From contig CANQNT010000034.1 of assembly GCA_947625255.1 (NCBI GenBank), forward strand, positions 1 through 37,637: a stretch of 37,637 bases of DNA, read 5' to 3'. This DNA is from an uncultured Acetatifactor sp. Its GTDB lineage: Bacteria; Bacillota; Clostridia; Lachnospirales; Lachnospiraceae. Shown here piece by piece: positions 15,774 to 26,200 of the stretch; the stretch's first letter is position 1, and the number at the start of each line of letters is the position of its first letter. The notes beneath the pieces are model-generated. The model did not search any database and had not been told where the DNA came from. It saw only the letters and a program-made list of their open reading frames with translations. The translations under genes were made by a program, and so were the position numbers.

Positions 15774-17642
15774 ATGAGCACTATAAAGACAAAAGAAGCC
15801 GTGGAGAAAGGCATCAAGACGCTTGATAAGGCTGCGGACATATCCGCGCGCGCCAAAGCCGCTTATATCCGAACCAAACAAAGCACTAAGAGAAGTACCG
15901 AACCCGCTTCTCCGTCTGACGAAAGTATCAACAGCTACACAACAGGCAAGGCGGAGCACACCATTAACGAAGCAACACATCAGGTCGGCTCTATTGTACG
16001 GGGTGCGGCAGAGCGCGGCGTTCAAATCGGCAGAAAATATGCGGCTTCCGAACCAGAGAACGGCGAGACGTTCAGAACCGACACAGTTGATTCTAGCCCC
16101 AATGCTTATCGAGAGAACACCTTCCGGAGCAGCAGAGCCGAACCGGGGCAATACAGAGAACACCAAAAACAGCGTGCCGAAAGAAACAGCGGCCCGCCTT
16201 CTGAACGAGGCGGGCGTCACAACATTTCGGGCAACGGCGCGGTGGGAACGAAGGTTCCGAATGATTACGGGTATGCCGGAAGAAGCCCCTCATACAGTCC
16301 GGTACGGGATACCGTAAGCGCCGCCCAAAAGCATACCCGGAGCACGATGGACAATACGGCGAAAGCTGCAAGACAGGCAAGTGAGCATACTGTAAGAGCG
16401 GCTGTAAGGACATCAGAGCGCACTGTGCAGGCACCTGTCAAAACTGAGCAAACGTCCAAAATGGCAGTGAAAACCTCGCAAGCGGCAGCAAAAGCGGCGG
16501 AGACAGCCGCGCGCGCTGCCGCTCGTGCGGCAAGAGCAGCAGCCAGAGCCGCTGCTGAGACGGCTAAAGTAACCGCAAAAGCAATCGCCGCCGCAGCAAA
16601 GGCGATCGCCGCCGCAATTAAGGGATTGGTGGCGCTTATCAGTGCCGGAGGTTGGGTAGCAGTAGTCGTAATAGTGGTTTTGTGCATTATCGGGCTTATC
16701 GCCGCATCATGTTACGGCATTTTCTTTTCGGACAGTTCAGACAGCGCAGAGATGTCAATAAAGACGGCAGTGCGACAGATTGACGCGCAGTATCAAGCAG
16801 ACATTGACAGGATAATATCCGAGAATCAACACGATCACTTGGAGATGAGCGGCAGCCGTGCGCCGTGGCCGGAGGTTCTTGCCGTGTACTCCGTATTGCT
16901 CACGACTAACACAGACGAGCCGCAGGACGCGGCGACGATGGACGATGGAAAGCTGACTATTCTGATGCAGGTATACCGGGATGCAAACAGTATCGACTAT
17001 CGAGTAGAAGAAGCGACGCTCGACCGCGAAAGCGAAGACGCCGATTCAGAAAGTGAAACCGAAGTATGGCTCTACATCACGGTAAGTCACAGAACGCCGG
17101 ACGAAATGGCAGAGCTGTACTCTTTCAGTGAAGAACAAATAGAGCTGCTGCACGATCTTTTGTCTGACGAGTTCTCCGAGCTTTGGGCAGGACTTCTGTA
17201 CGGTGCCGACACGGACGCAATAGTGGCAACGGCGTTGTCCCAAGTCGGGAACGTAGGCGGTGAACCTTACTGGAGCTGGTACGGTTTTGAATATCGCGTG
17301 GATTGGTGCGCCTGCTTTGTGAGTTGGTGCGCCAATGAGTGCGGGTATATCGACAGCGGAGCCATGCCGATGTTTGCGCTCTGCACGGACGGTGAGTCGT
17401 GGTTTAAGGCAAGAGGACGTTGGCAGGACGGCGGTTATACGCCAAGCCCCGGCGACATTATCTTCTTTGACTGGACTGATGAGACCGGAAGCGGCGACGG
17501 GTACCCCGATCACGTCGGCATCGTCACGGATGTTTCCGAAAGTGTGGTGTACACCGTAGAGGGAAACAGCTATGGAGACGAGTGCAGAGCAAAGCAGTAT
17601 CCCTTGAACGGCAATGAGATTTATGGGTACGGGGTAAAGTAG
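15774..17642 (+). CDS. Membrane-anchored CHAP-domain cell-wall hydrolase of the transfer apparatus
   Basis: 622 residues in three parts. The first 280 are a long polar region rich in Lys, Arg, Thr and Ala that becomes an Ala-rich coiled coil (about 225-285). One membrane helix follows ('GGWVAVVVIVVLCIIGLIAASCY', about 295-320). The outside part has a small alpha/beta domain (about 325-470) like that of Gram-positive transfer hydrolases, then a CHAP amidase/peptidase domain. The catalytic Cys is in 'VDWCACFVSW', the His in 'PDHVGIV' and a polar third residue in 'VEGNSY'. It should cut peptidoglycan so that the channel can cross the wall, the job of VirB1. The position right after virB4 supports this. 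Confidence 0.9.
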   Translation: MSTIKTKEAVEKGIKTLDKAADISARAKAAYIRTKQSTKRSTEPASPSDESINSYTTGKAEHTINEATHQVGSIVRGAAERGVQIGRKYAASEPENGETFRTDTVDSSPNAYRENTFRSSRAEPGQYREHQKQRAERNSGPPSERGGRHNISGNGAVGTKVPNDYGYAGRSPSYSPVRDTVSAAQKHTRSTMDNTAKAARQASEHTVRAAVRTSERTVQAPVKTEQTSKMAVKTSQAAAKAAETAARAAARAARAAARAAAETAKVTAKAIAAAAKAIAAAIKGLVALISAGGWVAVVVIVVLCIIGLIAASCYGIFFSDSSDSAEMSIKTAVRQIDAQYQADIDRIISENQHDHLEMSGSRAPWPEVLAVYSVLLTTNTDEPQDAATMDDGKLTILMQVYRDANSIDYRVEEATLDRESEDADSESETEVWLYITVSHRTPDEMAELYSFSEEQIELLHDLLSDEFSELWAGLLYGADTDAIVATALSQVGNVGGEPYWSWYGFEYRVDWCACFVSWCANECGYIDSGAMPMFALCTDGESWFKARGRWQDGGYTPSPGDIIFFDWTDETGSGDGYPDHVGIVTDVSESVVYTVEGNSYGDECRAKQYPLNGNEIYGYGVK

Positions 17643-17674
17643 AATTCTTTCAATGAAGTGAAAACGTGATGATA

Positions 17675-17714
17675 AAGGGCAATACTTCCGATGTTTTCGG
17701 AAGTATTGCCCTTG
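17675..17714 (+). terminator. Strong hairpin at the end of the conjugation operon
   Basis: Two perfectly complementary 16-17 base arms (17675-17691 and 17697-17713) enclose a five-base loop; the inner part reads AATACTTCCGA/TCGGAAGTATT. The T-run after it is poor, but length and position right after the hydrolase gene favour a terminator. Confidence 0.8.
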
Positions 17715-17799
17715 TTGTACCTCTAAAGCGGCTTTCTTGGTTTAATATGGGCTGATAGAATAACGGGTAAGCCAAACGAACTTGGCTTGGACGGAGTAG

Positions 17800-18444
<645 letters not shown>

Positions 18445-19003
18445 TGACTGTCATAGGGTGTACTATTTGACAGGCTTGAACAAGGCTACCAATGTGTTTA
18501 GTTTATCACAAAAGAATCAGTAAATCAACTACTTTTTTCGGCATAAAGCACGGGCTCATTTGCGGCTATACGTTGCCTGTTGATAGAAGGTGATTTTGTC
18601 AAAAAGTACACATTTTGACTATTCCTTATCACATGAGTAATGCTGTTTGAAGAGGAAGCCAGATTGTTGCTAAAAAAGGGCAAGCGCCATAAGCATTAGA
18701 TTGAAACACTTTGATTTCGTGACAAATCGGCTATAGTCCATAGTTATATCAAGCCAGACACTAGCCTATCTACATAGTGATTGTGACGTTTGTCGTGCTT
18801 TATGAGCATTTCGTCGGGTTATTCGCTACAAAGGGATAAGATGGGTAAAATGAAGATATATCAACATTCAATATAACTGCTGCTGGGGGGCAACAAGATA
18901 AAAATGCGTATAGATTTTTTCATCAAGATACGACAGCGTAGAAAGCAAGATAGTTTTCAAAGGGCACTAGCGACAATAAAGTTTTGTATTGCTGGAGGGC
19001 ACA
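18445..19003. other. Noncoding stretch between the resolvase and the type VII locus
   Basis: About 560 bases with no gene I can support. Base composition is visibly more AT-rich than the conjugation genes. A possible promoter for the next gene is TTTTCA (18954-18959), 17 bases, TAAAGT (18977-18982); it would give a very short leader, so confidence is low. A second weak pair is TTGACT near 18616 with TAATGC 17 bases on. The change in composition makes this the likely boundary between two modules. Confidence 0.5.
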
Positions 19004-20377
19004 ATGTCAAGAATATTAATTGAATCATCAAAGATAAAAAACATCGTACAAAATGAAATAATCTTGAACAAGTCGCTTGTGTCCATGGTTCAGAATGTTG
19101 ATAGTGTTAGAAATGGGCTTAGAAATAAAGTATCTAGCTATGAACAAATAGCTGAAAAACTAAAAGATGTCTCCAGACAAATAGCTAGGGAAGCAGACGC
19201 TGTCCGAACATTGTGCGGATGTCTGGAGCAAATCGTTGAAGTGTACGGAACAACCGAGAGCGGTAACGTTGCAAATCTTTCCTATAGGGATAGGCACAAT
19301 GATGCTAACGGAAGGCGCATCCCACTCAACGAAAGCATAGATGATAAGAGAAAATCGCAAGGTGAAAAATTCTGGGGAATAGGTCTTGATGTGCCAGAGG
19401 AATGGTGGGAGAGGATACATGACTTATTATCTAATTGGGGGCCGTTTTCTCCCCTTATGCTTGCTTTCTCCCATGGTTATGCGGAAGGTAAAGTGGAATA
19501 TCCGCATGAGGCAAAGATTGATATAAAGCGGATAATTGAAAATTACGTAAGTAAGGATGAAGACTCTAAAAATAGGGATAAGTTTCAATGGAAGAAGGAC
19601 ATAGGAAAACAGCGGAAATACTATAAAGATCTTAAGACAGGTAAAATTGTTACCGTAGATCCCGAGGATGATGCTGCAGTAAAAGAATTCAAAGAGCATA
19701 ACAAAGGTAAGATACCGGTAGATATCAAACTTGCGGGGGTGGGATTGTCAGGAAATGCTTCCTTATTTCACATGGGAAACGAATCTGATGCAGAGACCTT
19801 TGAGTGGTCTGCATCCGCGTTGCAGGTGAAGGGAAATGCAGAAGCGTACATAGGCGCTGGTATGATAGGCGCCAGCATGGGAGTCGGAGTGACCGCTTTT
19901 ACGGCAGAGGAAAAGGCAATGCTTGGTACGGAGGATCTAAATGTTTATGAGAAGGTTAAGGTGGATGCGGGAAAATACGATGCTAACGGAGAGATATCGG
20001 TCGGAATTGTGGATAAAAACGGGAAGCTCAATCCAAATCTATACGCATCAGCATCGGCTGAGGCTTTGGCCTTTGAAGCGTCTGGAGAAGTTGGTCTTGA
20101 TACTCCATATGGTGATATTGGGGTGGAAGGAAAAGTAAACTTTGGTATTGGAGCACACGCGAACGTCGGCCTGCATGATGGGAAACTCAGCGTCGACATC
20201 GGCGCGACTTTAGGAGTCGGCGCAAGTGTTAAAATCGATTTGGATCTTTCGGAGACGATAGACACGGTAGTTAAAATAGCCGATAACGTATCTGACGCCG
20301 TATCCGATACTATTGATTTTGTGGCTGAGAAGGCTGGAGATATCTGGTCGGGAGTGACAAATTTCTTTAAATGGTAG
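19004..20377 (+). CDS. Probable type VII secretion effector with Ala/Gly-rich repeat region
   Basis: 457 residues from the ATG at 19004, chosen for the GGAGGG site seven bases before it. Residues 1-90 are a helical hairpin ending in 'EQIVEVYGTTESGN', which contains a YxxxE export motif. This N-terminus is clearly similar to the free-standing protein at 29922-30287. A charged linker follows. The second half (about 240-420) is a series of short beta-like Ala/Gly-rich segments ('ASASAEALAFEASGEVGL', 'GIGAHANVGLHDGKLSVDI') like the repeat module I recall from LXG-type polymorphic toxins. The chain ends in an amphipathic helix rich in Val, Ile, Trp and Phe (about 425-457). No enzyme motif is visible; membrane insertion is the best guess. 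DUF4176 genes and a membrane protein directly downstream fit partners or immunity. Confidence 0.7.
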   Translation: MSRILIESSKIKNIVQNEIILNKSLVSMVQNVDSVRNGLRNKVSSYEQIAEKLKDVSRQIAREADAVRTLCGCLEQIVEVYGTTESGNVANLSYRDRHNDANGRRIPLNESIDDKRKSQGEKFWGIGLDVPEEWWERIHDLLSNWGPFSPLMLAFSHGYAEGKVEYPHEAKIDIKRIIENYVSKDEDSKNRDKFQWKKDIGKQRKYYKDLKTGKIVTVDPEDDAAVKEFKEHNKGKIPVDIKLAGVGLSGNASLFHMGNESDAETFEWSASALQVKGNAEAYIGAGMIGASMGVGVTAFTAEEKAMLGTEDLNVYEKVKVDAGKYDANGEISVGIVDKNGKLNPNLYASASAEALAFEASGEVGLDTPYGDIGVEGKVNFGIGAHANVGLHDGKLSVDIGATLGVGASVKIDLDLSETIDTVVKIADNVSDAVSDTIDFVAEKAGDIWSGVTNFFKW

Positions 20378-20410
20378 TAAACACTATTTTCAAGTGAGGA
20401 GTGATTGATT

Positions 20411-20740
20411 ATGACTGATGAATTGTTGACCATAGGGAGTGTTGTCCAAATCGAGGGGACAAACTTGTTGTTTATGATTATGGGTTATCTACCTGTAACT
20501 GCTAGCAAACCGGGATATGTCTGGGATTATTCAGCTGTACCATTTCCAATGGGATTCACTTCAGGAGGGGATGTTACCTGCTTTGACCATGATCAGATAA
20601 CTATAGTGTACGCACACGGATATAAGGACATTGAAGAGGAAATATTTGCGAGCAAGATGTCTGAATTAAAAAGCCGCACGGAGGAGAGCTTGAAAAACAC
20701 TGAACCGAATGCGGACGAAACAGCTAAGGAGGATGAATAG
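20411..20740 (+). CDS. DUF4176 protein (first of tandem pair), effector partner
   Basis: About 109 residues. The core 'LLTIGSVVQIEGTNLLFMIMGYLP' followed by 'YVWDYSAVPFPMGFTSGGDVTCFDHDQITIVYAHGY' matches DUF4176, a small beta-rich family encoded beside type VIIb effectors in Firmicutes and thought to help target or chaperone them. An acidic disordered tail ends the protein. It is the first gene after the effector and its stop is two bases before the next start, so the pair is co-translated. Confidence 0.8.
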   Translation: MTDELLTIGSVVQIEGTNLLFMIMGYLPVTASKPGYVWDYSAVPFPMGFTSGGDVTCFDHDQITIVYAHGYKDIEEEIFASKMSELKSRTEESLKNTEPNADETAKEDE

Positions 20741-20742
20741 AC

Positions 20743-21033
20743 ATGTATTCATACGACAAAGTGTTGCCGATAGGTAGCGTGGTTCTGTTGAAAAATGCGG
20801 ATAAAAGGCTGATGATTATCGGTTACCGTTGCACGGACGACTCTGGAGGAGCAAAGGTTTACGATTATTGCGGATGCCTATATCCTGAGGGATATACGAG
20901 TTTGAAATATACAGCAGTATTCGATCATGAACAAATTGACAGAATAATATTCATGGGACTGCAAAATCCAGCTCAGATTGTCTTCGCTGAAAAGCTGAAA
21001 GCGCTGAGTAACGTTAGCAAAGCAGAGCAATGA
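20743..21033 (+). CDS. DUF4176 protein (second of tandem pair)
   Basis: 96 residues with the same DUF4176 layout as the gene before it: 'VLPIGSVVLLKNADKRLMIIGYR', then 'YDYCGCLYPEGYTSLKYTAVFDHEQIDRIIFMGL'. AAGGAGG lies about ten bases before the ATG. The two copies are diverged, so they may bind different partners rather than be a recent duplication. The stop overlaps the start of the membrane protein gene by four bases. Confidence 0.82.
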   Translation: MYSYDKVLPIGSVVLLKNADKRLMIIGYRCTDDSGGAKVYDYCGCLYPEGYTSLKYTAVFDHEQIDRIIFMGLQNPAQIVFAEKLKALSNVSKAEQ

Positions 21034-21557
21034 ACGGCTGGGAGGCTAAACCGTTAATATACCGCATCTGCGGAGGCATTTTTTGCATGGTCGGCGTTGT
21101 TGCCGGGGCGGTTTTCCTGCAAGCGTACTGCAAAGCAGGAGACGGAACGTCGGGACAACCTGGTGAAATGTATGCAGTTGGAGTGATAGGAATTGTCGCC
21201 TTAGTAACCGGGGTCGTTATCATTTTGATGTCGCTTCACTCAACGAGAACAATTGATGGGTTGGTAAAAACCGGGTGTTACGTAATGGCCGATATTACGG
21301 CAATGCCCGTGGATCGAAGTGTAAGCATCAATGGAATGCCAGCCTACCGAATTGAGTGTGCATACACGGATCGAATTACCGGTATAGAATATGTGTTTAG
21401 AAGCAGAACTTTCTTTATTGATCCGTCGCGTGCAATAACAAAGGATAAGGTTAGAGTGTATGTAGACCCGGAAAGAGGCTACAAGAAATATTTGGTGGAC
21501 GTGGAATCAATATTGCACTACAAGGACGGAAGAGATCAAAAGAGACCACAGTCTTAA
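21030..21557 (+). CDS. Two-helix membrane protein, possible immunity protein (DUF3592-like)
   Basis: 175 residues with two membrane segments (about 10-30 and 48-68). A C-terminal beta-rich domain follows, with 'VMADITAMPVDRSVSINGMPAYRIECAYTD', a Phe/Arg stretch and 'KVRVYVDPERGYKKYLVD', a pattern like DUF3592 proteins. Its coupling to the effector and DUF4176 genes makes it the best immunity candidate, especially if the effector acts on membranes, but a general accessory role is possible. Confidence 0.6.
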   Translation: MNGWEAKPLIYRICGGIFCMVGVVAGAVFLQAYCKAGDGTSGQPGEMYAVGVIGIVALVTGVVIILMSLHSTRTIDGLVKTGCYVMADITAMPVDRSVSINGMPAYRIECAYTDRITGIEYVFRSRTFFIDPSRAITKDKVRVYVDPERGYKKYLVDVESILHYKDGRDQKRPQS

Positions 21558-21661
21558 GCACACTGCTCGTAAGACTAGGATGGGCGCGGTGTGCCTTCGT
21601 CATCAACACAGGATTGGTTATTTATCCCGGTTTATGTGGCATTCGTCAGGAAAAGCGTAGG

Positions 21662-21690
21662 TTGATGGATGCATTGTGTTATCTTATATC
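21662..21690 (+). promoter_or_regulatory. Probable promoter for the WXG100 genes
   Basis: TTGATG (21662-21667) and TATATC (21685-21690) are 17 bases apart and lie 56 bases upstream of the first WXG100 start, after a 190-base gap without a gene. Both boxes are close to the sigma-A consensus. A second, independent promoter for the most abundant secreted subunits makes sense. Confidence 0.5.
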
Positions 21691-21745
21691 TATGGTAGTG
21701 GTGACCCATGCATCTGGCAATAATTAAAACAGGAGGAGATTTATT

Positions 21746-22045
21746 ATGGCAGAAATCAGAGTAACCCCAAGCATTCTCAGACAGAAGGCAGACGAGCTTA
21801 AAGCGCTCAATGCCAAGTTTAAGACCGAAGTAGACACTATGATAGGCAACGAGCAGCGCCTGTCCGATATGTGGGAGGGTGAGGCACGCAATGCCTTCCA
21901 TAATGCGTTCAATGCGGATCGCCAAAAGATGGATCGTTTCTACCAAAACATCGAACTTTATATCCAAGCGCTACTTACCAATGCGCAAAAGTATGAGGAA
22001 GCGGAGAACAAGAATACATCTACCGCTACATCCAGAAATTCCTGA
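21746..22045 (+). CDS. WXG100 protein (first)
   Basis: 99 residues, predicted helical hairpin with the turn motif 'MWEGEARNAF' at about 45 and the C-terminal export motif YEEAE at about 86-90. The family is the small secreted substrate of ESX/type VII machines and usually forms dimers. AGGAGGAG lies a few bases before the ATG. It is followed at 80 bases by a second WXG100 gene, so the two may pair. The tail is Thr/Ser-rich and probably disordered. Confidence 0.92.
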   Translation: MAEIRVTPSILRQKADELKALNAKFKTEVDTMIGNEQRLSDMWEGEARNAFHNAFNADRQKMDRFYQNIELYIQALLTNAQKYEEAENKNTSTATSRNS

Positions 22046-22124
22046 CGTTTGGCACCGACATTGTATCACAGGCAATCAATGATGCAGTTCGACAAAAAAT
22101 ATTATTTGAAAAGGAGATATCACC

Positions 22125-22445
22125 ATGGCTGTTTCAGGAAATATTAAGGTTACCCCTCAGGAGCTTAAAAATGCGTCCTCCCAGTTTGGTCAGTCCGATC
22201 AGAATGTTACTAATCTTACAAATCAGATGATGGATATTGTAAGTCAGCTCAACCCTTCTTGGGCAGGCGAGGCCGCCACCGAATACTACAGCAAACTCAA
22301 AGGTCTCCAGGGCGATATAACGAAGCTTCACAAGATGATAAATGAACATGTCACAGATCTTGTGGATATGGCTAACGTTTATGAGCAGGCTGAGGCTGCC
22401 AACGTGCAGACTGCCAATGCTCTGAAGGTTAACGAAATCGTGTGA
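22125..22445 (+). CDS. WXG100 protein (second)
   Basis: 106 residues with the turn 'SWAGEAATEY' and the export motif YEQAE, followed by a tail ending in VNEIV. The C-terminal third is similar to that of the protein at 30618-30938 (MANVYEQAEAANVQ against MAGIYREAERGNAS), so these two are closer relatives of each other than of the other WXG100 proteins here. GGAG is placed well for the ATG. A strong hairpin follows the stop, which would make these two genes the most highly expressed part of the locus. Confidence 0.92.
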   Translation: MAVSGNIKVTPQELKNASSQFGQSDQNVTNLTNQMMDIVSQLNPSWAGEAATEYYSKLKGLQGDITKLHKMINEHVTDLVDMANVYEQAEAANVQTANALKVNEIV

Positions 22446-22463
22446 CACATCATAAGGGTTGAT

Positions 22464-22495
22464 AAACTCGAAGCGCTGAAAAGCGCTTCGAGTTT
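22464..22495 (+). terminator. Perfect 14-bp hairpin with GAAA loop after the WXG100 pair
   Basis: The arms AAACTCGAAGCGCT (22464-22477) and AGCGCTTCGAGTTT (22482-22495) enclose the stable tetraloop GAAA. A T-rich stretch (TTTAG...GTTTTT) follows a little later. It likely acts as a partial terminator that limits transcription into the machine operon, and may protect the upstream mRNA. Confidence 0.85.
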
Positions 22496-22601
22496 AGTCC
22501 GTTTTTGGAGTTGGCCACATACCCCGGAGATAAGTTTCAGGGTGTGTGGATAATTCTGAGATTATGACTGCTTGAAGAGTGATGCCGACAGAGGTGGCTT
22601 T

Positions 22602-23183
22602 ATGAATTTTCTGAAAGAAAAATATGTATTGGCTATTTTGGCAGCCATTTCAGTTGTTGCCATTATAGTTTTACTGCGAGTAGTGGCTAGGAAATGGAAA
22701 AGACATAAAAAAGAGCTTGCGATGAGCAAACTTCACCGGCAAAACGAGGCATTGGCAGAGGCACTTGGCAATCCAATGAGTAAAGGCAAGTCATTGGAAA
22801 GAGCGGGTGGTCCTCTTGAAATAAGCTGGGACGCTAAGGCGGTAAACGAAAATATACAGACCTATAGCGGGCTAATGTTTGAAATCACTGAGCTTGCCGC
22901 ATACTCCAGAAAAAAATACATTTTTAGAGCAGATAAGCCAGTTACCATCGGCAGTAACGAGAATAATCAGCTTGCGATATTTAAAGATGGAGTTGCCGGA
23001 AGACATTGTGTCATAGAACTTTCAAAAGGAAAACCCTGTGTGCGTGCCATACAAGGAGAGAGAGTTACTCTTTGCAGGGGTAAGAAAACTGCTACAATCA
23101 ACGAATATGGTTCTTTTCTGAACAATGGCGATAAAATCGAGTTGGGAAGCGCGGTTATCCAGTTTAGAGCGTTTAAAGGTTGA
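22602..23183 (+). CDS. Membrane-anchored FHA-domain protein
   Basis: 193 residues. One N-terminal membrane helix ('YVLAILAAISVVAIIVLLRVVA', about 7-28) is followed by a basic stretch, a linker and a C-terminal FHA-like domain (about 95-190): 'KPVTIGSNENNQLAIFKDGVAGRHCVIEL' with G-R-H in the usual place and 'NNGDKIELGSAVIQF' at the end. The first Arg of a typical G-R motif is Ser here, so phosphothreonine binding may be weak. It is the first gene of the machine operon, 20 bases before the EssC-like ATPase, which also has FHA folds. It may link the kinase signal to the ATPase. Confidence 0.8.
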   Translation: MNFLKEKYVLAILAAISVVAIIVLLRVVARKWKRHKKELAMSKLHRQNEALAEALGNPMSKGKSLERAGGPLEISWDAKAVNENIQTYSGLMFEITELAAYSRKKYIFRADKPVTIGSNENNQLAIFKDGVAGRHCVIELSKGKPCVRAIQGERVTLCRGKKTATINEYGSFLNNGDKIELGSAVIQFRAFKG

Positions 23184-23203
23184 TTTGAGATGGAGGAAAC
23201 AAT

Positions 23204-26200
23204 ATGGGTATGGTCTTGTCTATATATAGCCAAAGTGGTTTCAGGGAGGTCACGCTTCCCGAGCGCGGGCAGACAACTGTAGAACTACTTTTGCATAAGG
23301 AGCTTTTTGACCTTCAGAAAGATACAAATCTTGTATTTGAAAAGGAGCAAGAGGGCTGGATACTAAGCGTCCCAAACGCAAGTATAAGCGCAGCAACGGG
23401 CGGCAGCGAACAGAAAAGTATCCGTATTGTGGACGGGCTCAAGTTTGATGTGGTTGTTGACAGCGGGATTAGGATAACTATTATCTGTTTTGAGCAGGCA
23501 GATCCTTTTTGCACATATCGTAAATACTCACTAAGCGGACTTAGCCAAATAAGGATCGGGCGGGATGCAGACAATGAAATAAGGTATGAGAACAATTTTG
23601 TTTCCGGGCATCACTGTACTATATGTTTTGAAGACGGACGGGCTATTTTGAGAGACGCGTCCACAAACGGAACATATCTGAATTGCCGTAGGGTATATGG
23701 GAGCGCTGTGTTGAAGTATGGTGACAGCATCAGGATTATGCGCTTGAATATTATATTCCTTGGCAATATGCTGGCGGTTGACAGCCACGATGGATTATAT
23801 TCAGTTCTTAGTAGGATGAATAACGAGGAGATAGAGAACGTGGCCTCGGAGAACATCGCAGGGACGGCTGGAAAAATACTTTTCCACCGTTCGCCCAGAA
23901 ATCTGCGCAAGCTCAACACGGAACCTGTTGAGATCGAGGCACCACCATCCCCGCCAGAGAATCAAAACATGCCTTTGGCGATGGTCATAGGACCCGCAAT
24001 GACAATGTCAGTACCCATGTTGCTCAGCACCGGATTTACCATATGGGCTAGCCGCTCGGGAGGGACTAATGCTAGTGCCTTCATGTATATGGGCGTTGTG
24101 ACGGCGATAGCATCGGCAATTATTGCCGTAATATGGGCGCTGGTCAACGTGAGATTTACATCAGCACAGCGGAAACAAGCAGAAAACCGAAGATTTGAAA
24201 GTTATAGCGAATATCTTCTTCATATGAGGGATAGGCTTGAGAAAGCAAGTCAGGAAAATGCATGCGCGATGGAGGAGAGGTATCTCAGTGCAGAGCAGTG
24301 TTGTGAACTGGACGAGCAATCACCGCTGCTTTGGAACCGAAATTGCTTTCACGATGATTTTCTTGGTATCAGGCTTGGAGTAGGCGACATACCTTTTCAG
24401 ATGCCGATTATAATACCGAAAGAACGGTTTACCATGGTCAATGACTCTCTAGCGGATAAACCGCAGTTGTTGCATGATAATTTTTCCGTGCTACATGATG
24501 TGCCGGTAACGGTTGATTTGCTCTCTAATCGGCTCGTTGGAATTGCCGGCGGTGAGAACAGAAAGGCTGCTATGGCAATAGCTAGATCAATGATTGCCCA
24601 AATTGCTGCATCCAACTGTTATACCGATGTCAAATTGGCCATTGTGTATGATGAGAAGAACGATATAGATAGAAATAGCTGGGACTTTGCCACATGGCTT
24701 CCTCATGTCTGGTCCAGTGACAAAAAGATCAGATACATTGCTACTAATCGCTCCGAGATGGGGGACGTCTTCCATGCTTTGACGCAGGAACTAAGAATGC
24801 GAAGTGAGAATGAAAAGGACGATGGGACGTTTATACCGCATATTGTTCTCTTTGTAGCTGACCCGGAGTTGCTTGATGGAGAGGCCATTTCACACTATAT
24901 CTTCGAACGTGGTAGTAGTCTGGGAATGTCTACTGTGCTTCTGGCCGAACGTTTTGAAGACCTTCCAAATGACTGCGAGTGCATCATCCGTTGCGACGAT
25001 GATTTCAGAGGCATATATAACACCAGGGAGGGCATCGAGAACGGAACCCGGATCACTTTTGATAATGTAAAGGAAGAGAAACTGTCTGCGTTTGCCAAGA
25101 GGCTTGGACGTATAGAAATCGTGGAGTCAGCGTCAGACGGCGAGATACCAAATGCACTTACTTTCTTTGATATGTATGGCGTCAGAAGGCCGGAGGAGTT
25201 AGCTGCGCCAGAACGTTGGAGGAGAAGCGATATTACAACGAGCATGAAGGCGCTTGTAGGATTCCGCAACGGAAACAATCCATGCTTTCTTGATATTCAT
25301 GAGCGATATCACGGGCCGCACGGACTTGTAGCAGGTACTACCGGTTCAGGAAAATCGGAAACGCTTCAGACATATATTCTTTCGCTTGCGGTCAATTTTA
25401 GTCCGGAAGATATCGGATTCTTTATCATCGACTATAAAGGTGGTGGAATGGCAAACCTGTTTAACGGACTCCCCCATATGATCGGCTCAATCTCTAACCT
25501 ATCAGGCAATCAGGTCCAAAGAGCGATGGTATCCATACAGTCTGAGAACCGCCGCCGGCAGCGCATATTTGCGGAATACGGAGTAAACAACATAAACGGT
25601 TATACTGCCCTTTACAAGAGCGGTGACGCCAAGGAACCGGTGCCGCATCTTTTTATAATAATTGATGAGTTTGCCGAGCTGAAACGGGAAGAACCAGACT
25701 TTATGAAGGAACTTATCAGCGTTGCACAGGTGGGGCGTAGCCTAGGAGTACATCTGATTTTGTCAACCCAGAGACCGTCGGGCACTGTTGATGAGAACAT
25801 ATGGGCAAACAGCAAATTCCGACTCTGCCTTCGTGTTCAGGACAGGCAAGACTCCATGGATATGCTACATAGACCGGAAGCGGCGTATCTAACGCAAACC
25901 GGAAGATGCTACCTCCAAGTAGGTAATGACGAGATTTTTGAACTGTTCCAGAGCGGTTGGTCGGGTGCGGCATACGATGAGACCATAGGTGAAGCCGGAC
26001 TTCAGATTGCACAGATGCTCAGCGCAACAGGCAAAGTGGACATTACCGGCAGCCACGCCAGACTAAAGAGAAAGGACGAGCAGAAGCGGCGCTGGATAAT
26101 GGAGCTTATTCATATTCTGCATATAACTGAAGAAGAGACGAATAAAGATGCCGCAGATATCAATTTTCATTTTGAGGATGATAGAGAGTTTATAAACCTG

